From positions 22,226,001-22,290,000 of the forward strand of contig JAQISU010000155.1 in NCBI GenBank assembly GCA_029339505.1: 64,000 nucleotides of DNA, in the 5' to 3' direction. Both the position numbers and the translations under genes were made by a program. This document shows, one piece after another, positions 24,240 through 37,638 of this stretch. The notes below the pieces were generated by a model, which did not search any database, was not told the DNA's origin, and saw only the letters and a list, made by a program, of their open reading frames with translations. The stretch's first letter is position 1. Each line of letters opens with the position of its first letter. This DNA is from Unio delphinus (lineage: Eukaryota; Mollusca; Bivalvia; Unionida; Unionidae).

Positions 24240-26060
24240 AATGCAATGCTCCCCATCAGCAGTTAAGCCATGGCTTCACCCAAGGCTGGCGAAGCAAACA
24301 ATCCAACTTGCAAAGTGAATTCAGCAATGATTTATGGTTATGTGGTACTACCAAGTGCAGCCCCCAATGAATCAATGTCTGCTGACTTTCATGCCATTGG
24401 ACTAGCCCTACAAGGTTTACAACTTAATGTTGAGAGTCTATTAGCAGCCGAACAAACCATCATCAGCTCTAGAGCCCATCATCATAATGTTGAAAGTGAC
24501 ATAATCTGTTTGTAGAAGACTCACATAGCAGACCAAGTAGCAGGATAAGACACCATTGGAGGCTTTACCTTATTTCATCAACATCAGGCAAGTTATTGGT
24601 TGATCTCCTTGCTTTTAGTCTATTTCAAGGTACTGGAGTACCTGATTCTCCAAAGAATTGCTCCAGACTTAAAGAATATTATAACTTTTGAGCAATCGGA
24701 GTTCAGGCATGGTCACAGCTTTTGAAATCAAGTCCTTGCCCTGACTACTTGTGTTAGAAACGGTTTTTAGAGGAACCTTAAAACTGGTGTTGTTTTCCTT
24801 GATCTAACAGTGGCATACAACCCTGTCTGGCATGCAGGGTTGTTGTTGAAAATTTCCACAGTATTGCCATGCTAGACAGTTGAGACTATCAAACATTCCT
24901 TCATAACATGTGCTTCATAGTGCATATCAGAGAGAGCTGCAGCACATGGAGGTATCAGACAAACCGATTCCCACAAGGGTCTGTTCTTTTGCCAAGTTTG
25001 TTTGGTGTCTATATCAATGACTTACCCGTAACACATATGCAGAAGACATTGCTCTCAGAATCTGAAATTGCTCATTTACTGAGCTAGAGGAGGTACTTAA
25101 CAAGGACCTGGAGGATATGACAGATCTCTTCAAGAAATGGCATATACAGCCAAGAGGCAACAAAGACAGCGTATTCTACCATAATAACTCAAATGCAAAC
25201 TGTGAGCTTTGCATCCTCCTCAATGGGCAGCAAATAAAACATGACCTGACACATACATACATGTACCTTGGTGTGGCTCTGGACAGATCACTGACATTCA
25301 ACAACCACCTCAAGAATACTGCAGCAAAACTTAGCACTGGAAGTAATCTACTCCGCAAACTGCCTGGCTCAACCTAGTGCTTAGACACTCAAGACATCAG
25401 CACTGGCCCTCTGTTATTCAACAGCTGAGTATTGCACTCCTGTCTGGGCTTGACCATCCCATACTAAGCTGACATCCAGCTCTACACAACAAGTTAATTG
25501 ATGTCCAGCTCAACAAAACATATGTACATAGTTTTTGGAACATTACATCCTACTCATTTACCATGGCTGCTGGTAATCAGCAACATTCCTCCTCACCATC
25601 TGCATCGCAATGTAGCAACCACAAAAGTGTTGGCTAAAGTCTATGCCAGTGAGAAACTTCCACTATATATGGACATCACCTTACATCCAGCATACTGCTC
25701 AACTCCGAGATACTAAATCTGGTTAGATATGTTGCTGGATATATGACATCTATTCCCTCATTGCTGAGCTATGTCTGTCCTACTGGCTTCAACCTTCCAC
25801 ATCATATGTGGACCACACTGAACCAATTTCAGACAGAACAGGGTCATTGTGCAGTCAACCTTGTCCAATGTGGTCAGGCCACTGACTGCCATTTGCTGTG
25901 GAGCTCTACAGACCATGTCACATACTGAACAACTGTCCACTGACAAAGTCCCCCTGTGGACTGCATGCTCGAATCTATCGATCTGCACTTTGCTGCTAAT
26001 GATGCTGTTAAATGGCTGAGCATGCACTGTACACAATAATAAATAATATATTAATAACTA
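24240..26060 (+). mobile_element. Jockey/I-type LINE relic with internal deletion
   Basis: The plus strand starts with the beginning of an endonuclease (VESDIICL then KTHIADQVAG, matching the 'VICLQETH' entry block). It then jumps to reverse transcriptase pieces (QSGFRHGHS-like, VVFLDLTVAYNTVWHAGLL and a thumb region, HTYMYLGVALDRSLTFNNHL). The later frame LLVISNIPPHHLHRN matches the end of this ORF2 type. Most of the endonuclease and part of the palm are missing, and stops are frequent. It ends in A/T-rich AATA repeats near 26036-26060. Confidence 0.8.
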
Positions 26061-27860
26061 AATGTTATAGTCATTTAAGAAAAAAAGATTATGTTTATCT
26101 GCTTATTATCAACTGTGATTGATGCTACTCACTAGTACATTTCCTTTCTTTTTTTTTTTATCAAAAAGCTCTCCATTGCCAGCACAATGTCATTCACAGA
26201 GTGTCTTAATTCCACTCTCATAAAAATTACAATAATAAAATAGATGGGGGTATGGACTAACTTGTGTAAATGTAATAATAAATTTAAAGAAATGCTCAAA
26301 GTGAGGACATTTTGGATTTTGTCATTCATTGCTGGAAATGAATAAAAAGCATGGCTGCATATTTAGTTAACAAAACCAGGGCATTATGGGTATGTGAGAA
26401 AGCTTGCCTGTAGCTTAATGTCATTCAATACATTTGCAATTATAACTATCTCAAGCCAGTGTCCTTTTTATTTATTGGAGAGCTGTTAATTGATAGAAAC
26501 GCTAATGTGAACAGATATCTGCCAAATTTGGAATTTTGCTCCTATTTATACTCTTCAGAAAATAGTCATGTAACATAATTTTAACTAATCGTTGCTTGTT
26601 CTGGATGCCGCACAGGTCTGATGGTGCTGAACAGATACTTTACAACCAGCAACACAAACTGAGAGTTAATATACAATTTAACTATCATCACTTGTCTATT
26701 TATACTCTGTCATTAGCAAATACATAAACATTATATATTGTGTCATGTCCATCAAACAAAGATACTTATACTTGCATAAAAGAAGGCCAACATTTACAAT
26801 CAAAAAGTGAAATTTAATAAAAAATGTGATCTATACAAATTTACTGTGTGGAACTGGTCATATAATCTAGTGTTGGCCATCTTGCATGCAGACATATTTT
26901 CATGATGTCAGCTGTTGGATTCATCGCTTAGTGCTATTCAAATGATGATCTGGATGTGAATTTAAGCTTGATAAACATATTTCTGAGAATGACAAATTCA
27001 TTTAAAAAATAAGAGTTCAGAAGATTTTGTGAGTATTTAATGATGTGCAAGGATGAACACGATGACATTTGTTACCACATAACAGAGATCACACTCGACG
27101 TACAGCATGAATTCATTACAATGTTCAAATTCATTCTTTCAGTAGCTTATATCTATTCAATGACATGAACAACATGTTTAAATTATTACATAAAAAAAAA
27201 CATCCTCCCCATCCATCATATTACAGCTTTAGAGCCCTCAGGATATTACAATATGGATGCAAGTCAGAAAGAATCTGAGGAGTACATCCATTCCAATCTT
27301 AGGTCAATTTGACCTGAATTTCATGATTAAGTGACATTGTTTTCTGTACCTATGCAATTATTAGATCATTGCTATAATGAACCCTATTTCATCTTCACTT
27401 ATGAAAACCAATATGCGAGTAGCATATATAATAGTATTGGTAGGTGGATATATGTCAATGACAACAGTTCAGCCTCATCAAGAGTAAATCAGTGCCTCTG
27501 TTATATTTAATTTACATGGGTTGATTGTTATTTTTTTATTTATTTATTTTTAAGCATAAGACTGATTTTAGCAGAAATGTCAGGCATAATTTTGAACCTT
27601 ATGAAAAGAACTACAAGCAAAGATGAATCTTTGGAAAATTTGGTGCCAGATGGATTTCGGGCTAAATCTAATGTCTAGTCAGAAAAAAACTTTTTTTGCT
27701 TCCTATTAAAATATGCTCTGCAAAAATTATACCCTAGTGAAAATATGACTAAAAATTTCAGTGAAATCACAGTGATTTTTGTTATACATTCACTCAAATG
27801 TCCTTTTTAACTAAAATTATGGTATTTTAGGAGATTTTAACCAAACTTTCAGAAAATATT

Positions 27861-27943
27861 AGTGAAATTTTGTGATTGAAATTTCATTGAGTTTGCCAAA
27901 AATTCTGAAAATATAGTGATATTTTGTGATTGTAATATCACTG
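27861..27943. repeat. Two related hairpin-forming palindromes
   Basis: AGTGAAATTT-TGTGATTG-AAATTTCATT at 27861-27888 and AGTGATATT-TTGTGATTGT-AATATCACT from 27915 share the loop TGTGATTG. Their stems differ at matching positions on both arms, so each still pairs. Related GTGAAATCAC words lie just upstream at about 27760-27780. The block may belong to an uncharacterised palindromic repeat. Confidence 0.5.
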
Positions 27944-28625
27944 ACATTTAAATAAAAAAATATCTAAATAAAAAATATCAATAAGATATCACATTTTTTT
28001 TTTTGTTTCTTGTACAATTTGAACGATTTTCAGCCAAGTGCGAAAAGCATTTGAGGACAGTCATTACCAGGAAGCATTTCCAAGAATGAGTGGTATATCC
28101 CATTTAACAATTTATAAATCCTGCAGCTGCAAAAGAATAAAAAACCAGTGGAAACAAAACAAGGTGCAGGATGCCTTCAAAGTTAAATCGAGATAAAATT
28201 TGTGTGGAATTTTTTAAATAATTGAAGATGAGCTTTAAGTGACATAACAGTTAAATGTTATATTATCAGAACAAGTATCCTCCTGAACTATAAATAGGAG
28301 ATTACATTTTTACAAATACATGTTTAATTACCAAGCAGGTTCTGAAGACGGTAATAAGGCGAGTAAATCCCAAAGGCCTGAAAATCAGTGTTGACAGCAT
28401 TTAAAATGGACTGTGGAAAACAACTGGAGTGTAGTCATTTTCAACAATGACTCAGATTGTTCTTGGACAAGGTAACAAATTTTTAGTGTGGAGGAGGAAA
28501 ATGAATAATGAATTCAATGATATGTCCGAAGGCATAACACTTCACTCAATTAGTGAATTACCTATATCATTATGGTATGAGGGTGTATAACATATTATTA
28601 TCAAATAAAATTAACAGTATACCAC

Positions 28626-28821
28626 CTTTTCTTCATATGTAGCAGATGAAGTTATTTTCACATAGTAGGTTAGTGAAGCAGCACAGATTTCAAGAGGAAT
28701 CTTCCCCGTCTTGATTGCATCTCCAATTTCATCCAGGTTCAACATGGCCATGAAGGTGCGAGGGAGAAGATAATCCATCTCAAACTGAGGATGTAAGAGG
28801 CTTACAACTTCCTCCAGTTTC
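28626..28821 (-). CDS. RNF213: RNF213-like, exon 6
   Basis: The exon has a polypyrimidine-rich TTTTTTTTCAG acceptor before 28821 and an AAAAG|gtggta donor after 28626. It is 196 nt: one base completes the ATG begun in exon 5, then 65 codons end in phase 0. It encodes KLEEVVSLLHPQFEMDYLLP, FMAMLNLDEIGDAIKTGKIP and ICAASLTYYVKITSSATYEE, an open helical stretch fitting the RNF213 stalk. It lies only 479 bp from exon 5, the tightest intron in the gene. Confidence 0.82.
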
Positions 28822-29300
28822 CTGAAAAAAAATTACAATGGTTCAAGTTTAAATTTGCAACTCTATAATTATTCTGTAAAAATAAAATATTTAAGCCATT
28901 TTAGCATCCAATTTAACTAAATCATTATATAATAAATTCAGTGACTTTTTTAATTTGCTCACATATTATGCTCAACGTTATGATATTATAGTTATTTAAC
29001 AACAAATCACATGCTAATGATCTTCAATGATGGGTGACACAATCCAGACTTTAAAGCTGATTCAAGTCAAATGGATCTTGACAAATTTTAAGAACAAAAT
29101 ACATGCATGATACTTATCTTTATATTTTATTGTAAATATCCCTTTAGTGAGAAAGACTAGCAGATTAAAAACACTGCTCATTTAAGTATACAGTTACTGA
29201 ATATGATAAGGTCATAGGGTGTTTAGTTTTTATCAAGAAAACCAACAAACTGCTTTCTGAGCTAAGAGAGAATAAATGCAAATTTTTCATAAGTTCTTAC

Positions 29301-29531
29301 ATTGTCCATTTAGAAGATGGAATGTTTTGGAATTTGCCAACAGCTTCAGACAAAGCAGCAACACCCCACCATTTTGGAATCTTGTGGTCATGGGAATAAT
29401 CTTCTGATATTTTTTCAAATGGATGAAGTGCATTGGTCAGGAAATGATGGAGTGGTATACAACAAAAAATTGATGGACTTTTCACTGTGCTCATGCTGTT
29501 GATGAAACTAATAAGATTATCGCTTAGCTGC
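29301..29531 (-). CDS. RNF213: RNF213-like, exon 5
   Basis: The acceptor is TTTCTTTCAG before 29531 and the donor CAAT|gtaaga after 29301. At 231 nt it starts with the base completing an arginine codon and ends two bases into a methionine codon. It encodes QLSDNLISFINSMSTVKSPS, CCIPLHHFLTNALHPFEKIS and KIPKWWGVAALSEAVGKFQ. The Trp-Trp-Gly motif and following helix resemble RNF213 family stalk sequence. The next exon upstream is about 17 kb away, but the phases agree without an intervening exon. Confidence 0.83.
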
Positions 29532-32500
29532 CTGAAAGAAAAGACAGATATTTCAAACAGTGACAAATAATTTTTGGGTCTATGATGCACAATAAAGTTA
29601 TATTAGCACATATATGTCTCATACAACATACAATCTGAATATTAGGCAAATTCAGGACAATAATAATATTTGGAAATAATCACACAAGAACAGCATATAT
29701 GTTTGAAAGAAAGAGAAAGACTGAAACATAACACTCATTATTTTCACAACTGTTGTGTTCATTTTCATCTATCTGTTTAACTATTTATCTTTCAATCATG
29801 TTCTTATTCAGCCTTTCCCTTTTAACTATCTTGGTTCTATTAATCATGTGTAATGTTAAATTTTTTGATAATGCTGAATATGAAAACTTTTGGAAAAAAC
29901 ATATTGTAATGCATAATACTAACAGCACAAATTAAAAAAGCTCAAACAACCTGCCATAATTTCAAAAACAATCTGATTTAAAGTTACTGCAAAGAAACCA
30001 TTTTGTCTTCTTGAAATCATATAGACCCCAAATTCATTTGGTTCCTTCCCCTAAATGTAAGCATCCCATGAAGTTTGGTTCAGATATATGATCTATAGCT
30101 AAAGTAATTCTGCTTGAACCAACAATGGACGTAAAGAAGGAATGAAAGACTGTTGGACGATTTGGTAGATGAACAATAGATTAAATGCTCTGCCTTACAA
30201 TCACTGTATAAAAATATATCAAGTTACAATATTAGGAAAGTAAAGTTTATTTTGTCCAGCAGTACTTGTAAAAGATATTTTTGGATGAAAAAAGAAGAAA
30301 ACATGGTCATTTCAAGCTTTTATCCTGTGTTGTTAATTTTTAAAAAAATTCTATTTGTAAAATTGATATGCACCCATTGCTAGGAAAAGGTCAAAGTAAA
30401 AAAAGCTCAAAAATATTAAAATGAACATCTTTCTATCTTCATAAGAGGTCACCTACATTTCTATGTAAAATATGCCAGCCAAAAACAATTTGCTACATAT
30501 GAATGGCTTTTGTGTAATATTATCATATTTTGGATAAACAAAAGGATATTTTTGGACAGAATCAACAAATCCTGATGCTCCCACAGCAAACAGTTTGGGA
30601 ATCAAAACAAAATTTTGGCAAAATACAAATCAGCAATATCAGACGAACAATCATAGTTTTAAGGTAGTCTGTTTCTGTAATGTTGTGTCACTTGTGAACA
30701 TAATGGTGGTGGTTGATTGGGGTCCATAGAACCTGAGTATTATGTACCAAACCATGTTATAACCGACCAAGTCAGCTGAAGAAAATGGTCCATGTATTCC
30801 CAAAGGAGGGGGTAATACAAGCAAGCACAAAAATATGTGCTTTTAATTAAATGAAGAAAAAATTAGTTTGAAATATACTTGTATATTGACAACTTCTATT
30901 TGTGTAGTACAATCCGTAATGCATCAAGTATGTACTGTACATGTATAAGAAAAATCCATGAATTTGAGTATGGATCATGTTATAAAATTCATGTATCAGT
31001 CACATCCTATTAGAAAACACAACTAACAGAGATGTAAAATTAAGTTCTCATTTGATCTATATCCCACTGTTTAACAAACACATGTCGCTAAATAATTCAC
31101 TATGAAATAAAGTATTACCAGAAGTATGTGGTTATATTTGTTTACATGCTACATGTACATGTACTTAAACTGGACTAGATTTTGGTCAGCTGCAGACAGC
31201 TATCATCTTGTTGAGGATGTCAATGGGATGAAGCTATTCATAGGAAAATGAAAATGTGAACAAATTAAAAAGTTTAACATACGTCATTGCAAGATGCCAA
31301 CCTTCAATTGACTTGTTGGCCAGATATCTAGGGTTTCAAAAGTTTTGGAAATTTAATTTTCATTTTTGTGGACCACAGTTGGTAGTAACTGTGAGTATAA
31401 ACTTTTTCCCTGCAGAAAGAAAACTTTCACAGCACAAAAAAATGTTCCAATCATTTAGGAAAATGCAAACACCATCAGATTCTATTGCTTTGATTTAGGT
31501 TTGGTTTTGTCTTACTTTGATGAAAAATGGGTTTTTTATTGAAGTTTATTGTCAACATGCTTTGATGAAGGGTGCATGTGTTATTGAAGTCACCACTAAA
31601 GAAAAACTTTGGAGGACCAAACAAATGCCAATTCGTTATTGCAGTGGCAACATCAATTAATTATAGAACATTGAGACTGAAATTGTTTACATTTTCTTAG
31701 TATTTATATAGAATGGTCATTGCTTCAAAGAGAATAAGTTTCTTTTGAAGTTTCAGCAGAACTATTTTTTCATTGTAACATATATTTAAAAAAAAAGAAG
31801 AATTAGCTGCTGTTTGGTAAATTGTAGGTAGCTGTTTCACCTTCTGAGGTTAGTTAATTGTAGTTATTCTGGTACCATCACTGAGTGTATCAAAGCATAT
31901 AGTACTCGGGCCATATGTCAGAATAATAAAGAGCAAGATGATACAACAATGGACTGTTCAGATGTTTGTCAATATGATAAAAGGTTTTCATTAATGTAAC
32001 AAGAAATAGATTCCAGTGCATTTTATATCCAAGTTTGTGGCTTACTTTCATGGGACCTTTTGAATTTCTCTACTACAAATTCAAGACTGTATATTTAAGT
32101 TTATTAATAGCCGAGTGTTGTCGCAAAAAAAGATGGTATATTTTGTCACCAATCTGCAAAATTGGCAAAGCCCAGTGTGATCCCTGAATAAAAATGTTTT
32201 ACACATTATTTTTCTTACTTTTAAGAAGAAGAAAATATTTTTCATGTATGAGAAATAAAAACCTGTTTATGAAATTTCAGGAGACATGCCATGATTGTGT
32301 TATATCTGAATTTGTATTATAACAGAGCATTCTACAGCAATGTCACACTGTAAATTATCAGCAACTAAGTAAATATTTACATTTTCAGACAGTCGATGTG
32401 CTTATAAACAAAGTGGAAACAAAATATAAATACTGATACTTTAGTTACACACAACACTTTGGGAAAAAGATTCATGTTTGTGCTCCACACCTATCAAAAA

Positions 32501-33663
32501 TCTCTTCCAACTAACCATCACAGAATGATAATTTGCATATGACATACGGTTATCTTATGAGACATTGTGAACACAAATTTCAAAGGGCTTTGAACTAGGT
32601 AAACTTGGCCTACATATATTCTATTCATACCTGTGTTGGAAAGTGATCTTTTATCACTCATTAAGTCATCACTGATCACAAATCAACAGTTATGTACAAA
32701 GGCTAGGACTATAGTATGGCTTTAAATGGATCTTTCGGAGTCTTTAATCATGCTTGATTAGCTTTGGAATTTCTATATGACAAATTAAATATAGTCACAT
32801 TTACATGTGTAACTCTATCTACATTTGATGAAAGTACCGCACATATGGATTTCAGTGATGGCACATTTCTTGTCCTGCTAGTTTCGGCATGCCCTTCTTG
32901 CCACAATAACAAACTTTAAAATGGGTCTAATTCTAATATTGTTTTAATGAGAGTAAGAATTTATCTATGAAGCACAAACACTTACATTACACCATCACAC
33001 ATTTGTGACTTTAAGTCTAATTCATTAACATGTTTGTTATTATTTTTATTATCAGTTTCATCACTCTTAGGCCAAAATATGTGGTACATACTTAAATTAT
33101 TCGAGCATAGGACAATTGTTAAATTTTCTCAATACTTCTCTGCATTGTCTAATGGCCTCTTGACAGTCTTTTGTCAACATTTGTTTTGGGGTTCTTTGTG
33201 TTAGGTGAGGATATAGAGATGGATTCTTCTTCAATCTCGAGTAAAATAAATGTAAAATGAAGAACAGAATTTTTTAACAATAAAATCTAGAAAACAATTA
33301 TAACTTGCTAGTATTGTAAATGATGGCAAAGACCTCATTCATCACAGGCATTAAGGATTACAAAGGTATTTAGTGACAAGTACATCAGTCTAATTTACAT
33401 TCATGTTTACAAAAGATTAAATCAAGGTTAGTGGTGTTTACTTCAGGTTTTGCAATATGGTGTTCATAGTACATGTAGTGTCAAAAGCATATTTTGCCTA
33501 AATATTGTGGTCACTCGTTGCGTTCTCCAGATGGTCTCTCATAACAATGAGATTATATTTACTATTATTATTATACAATTAAAAATATGCTTTCTTATGA
33601 ACAATAAAATAATCACTTTGGGAGTATAGGTTTTGTCACTGGATGATAACTTTTGTATGATTG
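29532..33663 (-). other. Intron sequence, mostly unremarkable
   Basis: This is AT-rich intron DNA. The only repeat I can support is the Tigger-related stretch at 31141-31450. No exon with consistent phases and no RNA gene is visible. Confidence 0.5.
31141..31450 (-). mobile_element. Short relic related to the Tigger element at 51887
   Basis: The phrases TACATGTACTTAAACTGGAC, GATTTTGGTCAG, GGGATGAAGCTATTCATAGG and AAACTTTCACAGCA follow the order of similar phrases at 51905-52005 and about 52415. Coding sequence of a transposase is not recognisable here, so this is probably a deleted or old copy of the same repeat. Confidence 0.5.
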
Positions 33664-33694
<31 letters not shown>

Positions 33695-34925
33695 TAATGA
33701 AGACTTTGTATAGTGCCCAATCTTTAGAAGCTCTAAGCGCTTTACAACATACATGATGATATGACTATAAAAAAACAAAACAAACACCATGAAATTAGAA
33801 AACATATTAAAAAACTGCTGAAAATATTTAAGGCAGGAAACATTATTAGGTCTTTAATATTGTGCTTGCACTCGAAAAAGGTCAATTCTTAAAAGGGATC
33901 ACTGTGTCTATGTGACTAATTTCAATGGGCAATTTGTTCCACGTTGCTGGGTCCTGGTATGCAAAAGAACCTTGTCCATATGACTTTGTTTTCATAGTGG
34001 GAATAACGAGTGTATGATTGTCAGAAGAGGAGCATAAGTTTCTTGCTGGTGTGTACACATGGGTGAGGCCAGATAGGTATGTTGGACTGGAGTCCATCAG
34101 AGAAACACAGCACAGACAACAAATTTTTGTGTTTAATTCTGGATCGAATGGCCAGCAAGATTAGGGTATAGAGCAGCAGGGAGGTGTTTTTAACTTTTTG
34201 AAGTTTCTGGAGTAGATATTGATATGAACCAAACAGAACTGAGTTACAATAATTCAGTCTTGAAAGTACTAATGAACACACAAATGGAGCTGATGCATTT
34301 CAGATCAAGATATGCAGCCTTGCTAATGTTCATGACATGTTGGCACAATGTGAGAGTACTGTCCAGAGTAACACCTAGCTTTCATACTGACTGTGTGCAT
34401 TTAATGTTGGTGTTGCTGATATTTATTCTTTGTGGTAAAAGGATGTGATCAGAATGGCGTCAGTTTTATCATCATTCATCTGCAGCTTGTTACATGTCAT
34501 CCATGATTTCACATCAGAAATGCACCTCTCTTCTCACTCCATGGATGGTAGCTTTACTTCAGTTGGGTGGCTAGATTTGTATATTTGGGTGTCATCAGCA
34601 TACAATTGGTGAGACACTGGATGATGATCTATGACACTTGAGAGCATCTGAGTGTATAGAATGATAATAATAAGTCCAAGAACAGACCACTGTGGAATAC
34701 CACAACATAGATCAACTGGGCTGGAGTGTTTTCCATTTGCAGATAAAATTTTGTTTTGGTTCCTCAGTAGAACTTGAATCACAGTAAGGCTGTATTGTGA
34801 ATGCCAAAAATGTGATGGAGATGGTGAAATAATGTATCATGGTCTATTGTGTTGAATGTTGCAGACAAATCAAGGAGGGAGAGGACTAATCTGTCTGCTA
34901 AATCCTCTCAGCTTTACTGATTGAC
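33664..34925 (-). mobile_element. L2/CR1-like LINE, 5'-truncated reverse transcriptase relic
   Basis: The minus strand carries HQLYADDTQIYKSS (catalytic YADD, about 34620-34580) preceded by a degraded PQGSVLGP block, then CSLVLSRLNYCNSVLFGS, PCVHTSKKLMLLF and SYGQGSFAYQDPATWNKLPI, the C-terminal ORF2 blocks in the right order. The 3' end is AAT repeats at 33664-33695. Frameshifts separate the blocks. Related copies lie at 8046-8420 and 60545-61180, all on the minus strand. Confidence 0.85.
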
Positions 34926-35159
34926 TGACAAGTCAGAGAACATTATTTTGACTAGATCTGATAAACTAAAAAATAATAATCTGCTAACAGAAATGGGAGA
35001 TTATGTTTAGTTAATAAGTTGGCAAATAGTGTACTCAGCGAGTGTACATTTATCCACATTTTATGCAGATTCCATGAAAGTGGATTTCAGTTATGGCATA
35101 ATTGTTGTTGAAGTTAATATGTTTCTCTGAGCTGGTGTTTCTACATGATGTGTAATGTC

Positions 35160-35998
35160 TGTTACGTGCTTAGGCTCGAATAAGCAGCAACACAGAAAGA
35201 GTGAAAACTAACAAGCTTGTAAAACTTGAACAATGAATTTATTAAGTACAATTATTTTCATAAAATAAATAAACTTACGGTTTTAGAGAATCAAATTCAA
35301 CATTAATCCAATATAGAATTCTCAAAAATAATCCACTAATGGAATTGCACGAGTCCTGATAAATAAATGTTCTAAAAGTTCCAGGTTCGAATCTTGACGA
35401 TGTAATCCAAAATGGCTGACAATGTCACGTGATGCAGTTCTTGTTTTATTATCATCCAAATGAAATTATGAGCACATGTTTTCTCCTCCAAATAAGTAAA
35501 TCCTCTTGCTTCAATGAATTGACACAATGTCCAGTACAAGGTAATTAAAATTATAACTCAAACAGAAAAACACAACTGTTAACTTTAATGCCCAGATTCT
35601 ACTGAACTGTTCTATCCCAAACAACAATCTATATAGCTGTTTTTCTTAAGTAAACAAGTGATCGCGTGATTTTATGGAAGTTCATGGAAGGTCACAGAAA
35701 GAGGTTGCCTTCACTAAATCACGTACTCAAAGAAAGATCTAGATATTTCCTACCCCCAAGAACTAAAAATAAAAAGTTGTCCTTGAAATTAACCAATAGT
35801 TTTAGAAGCTTGTTGACAATGTCTAAAGCAGGGTCAGGAAATAGGTCAACAAGCCAAGGTCAACCTGTTTTACAGCTAGAGTCTAGGTCAGCCTGAATTT
35901 TCCAGAAAAATCTCCCAATTAATGAATATTAAACCCTAAATGACAAATTTGGATTTAACAATTAAAAAAATAAATAATTTAAATCCAATAGACGTAAC
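35160..35998 (-). mobile_element. Solo LTR, family L, copy A
   Basis: The ends are inverted: TGTTACGT at the left and ACGTAACA at the right, as in Ty3/gypsy LTRs. The flanks carry a 5-bp direct repeat ATGTC (35155-35159 and 35999-36003). In minus orientation an AATAAA lies about 90 bp before the 3' end, which suits a polyadenylation signal with a short R-U5. There is no internal retrovirus-like coding sequence on either side, so this is a lone LTR left by recombination between the two LTRs of a former element. Confidence 0.82.
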
Positions 35999-36813
35999 AT
36001 GTCATTCTTGCCACTGTAACATAAAAAATCAGCCTTTTGGTAAGAGCAGAATGCATGTTCATGTCCCTATGAATTTGCTTGCAATCACTGAGGTTCATGT
36101 TTCCAACCTTTAATGAATTTTTGTGCGATACTTCTGTCATTTGTATTTTGGTGTCTTAGCATGCTTAGACATCTCAACAAATTTTAAACACAAAAGTCAA
36201 ATTGAACAAGAATTATATCACTTGAGCACTTGAATAATCCAACCATAATCACTTAATATATTTAATCCAAATTACATTCATAGAATCTAATCCATCTTAA
36301 CAGCTTTAAGCACCAAAAAAGAACATACCTTGCATAAAGAATCAAATGAGTGTTTGCTGTTTTATGCTGATTTAACTTTTTAGTAACCATACCATGATCA
36401 GCTAACATCTTTAATCCTTTCATATTTACTTCTGCTCACACATAGAATATAATGTACTTTGACAAACTTCTTGACAATCTTCAAACAATGAAACCAGCTA
36501 ACAATGTATACAAAATCAAAGGGTGAAATTAGCAACTTCATTCTCTTGCCCTGCTTAACCCAGGATCCATTCACATAATCACAGACTGTAGGACTGTAAA
36601 TATAATAAGCTGAAATGAAGAAAAAACATGGAGAAAAAAATTTAACCAATAATCTTCTATTGTAAGAATAGGTGAAACCTCTGAACTCAGGAACAAAACC
36701 CTCCTGTGCAGACAGTTCATATTTATGGTTAGCCATCTTCATTTATCTACATTTTCAGTCAAAGGAGTTCCACAGGTATATTTCCAAACAGGCTAAAACT
36801 GACAAATGAAGGA
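35999..36813. other. Sequence between the two solo LTRs
   Basis: This 0.8-kb segment has no pol or gag motif, and neither LTR is followed by a recognisable primer-binding site or polypurine tract. Each LTR has its own target duplication. I therefore read this stretch as intron DNA, not element interior. A 114-codon minus frame at 36742-36398 is unrecognised. Confidence 0.5.
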
Positions 36814-37638
36814 GTTACGTGCTTAGGCTCGAATAAGCAGCAACATAGAAAGAGGGAAAACTAACATGCTTGTATAATTTGAACAATGAATTTATTAAGT
36901 ACAATTATTTTCATAAAATAAATAAACTTATGGTTTTAGAGAATCAAATCCAACATTAATCCAATATAGAATTCTCAAAAATAATCCACTAATGGAATTG
37001 CAAGAGTCCTGATTAATAAATGTTCTAATAGTTCCAGGTTCGAATCTTGACGATGTAATCCAAAATGGCTGACAATGTCACGTGATGCAGTTCTTGTTTT
37101 ATTATCATCCAAATGAAATTATGAGCACATGTTTTCTCCTCCAAATAAATAAATCCTCTTGCTTCAATGAATTGACACAATGTCCAGTACAAGGTAATTA
37201 AAATTATAACTCAAACAGAAAACACAACTATTAACTTTAAAAGCCCAGATTCTACTATTGTTAGCTTCCAAAACACAGCTATATATATGCAATTCCCTCG
37301 TAAACAAAATGGAATCATGTGATTCTGGAAGGTCATAGAAAGAAGCTACCTTCACCAAGTCACGTGCTAAAAGAATGATGTAAAAGAAAAACCATCCCCA
37401 ATAACTAAAAATATAAAGATGTCCTTAAAATTAACCAATTGTTTTAAAGGCCTGTTTATCAATCTGAAGCAAGGTCAGATAATGAGGTAATGAGGTCAAC
37501 ATCTGGTTTCCACCCGTAAAGTACATAGGTCATTGAGACTTTCTAGAATAATCTCCCAATTAATAAATTTAAAACCCAATATGACAAATTTGGATCTGAC
37601 AATAAAAAATAAATAATTTAAATCCAATAGCCGTAACA
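36814..37638 (-). mobile_element. Solo LTR, family L, copy B
   Basis: The sequence follows copy A closely from GTTACGTGCTTAGGCTCGAA to CCGTAACA, with more divergence in the middle third. Flanking direct repeats AAGGA (36809-36813 and 37639-37643) differ from those of copy A. Same orientation, same AATAAA near the end. Confidence 0.85.

Larger units (their letters stand above)
23258..28625 (-). other. Intron between RNF213-like exons 6 and 7
   Basis: This is 5.4 kb of AT-rich intron. It holds a plus-strand LINE relic at about 24240-26060 and a pair of related hairpins at 27861-27943. I see nothing else with a border or motif. Confidence 0.6.

Noticed and set aside
36398..36742. 114-codon minus ORF between the solo LTRs, considered as a host exon or LTR-element ORF
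   Set aside because: No recognisable domain, no consistent splice sites, and the flanking target duplications show it is not element interior.
35160..37638. A complete LTR retrotransposon with two LTRs
   Set aside because: Different target duplications at each LTR and no internal coding sequence, primer-binding site or polypurine tract. Two solo LTRs fit better.
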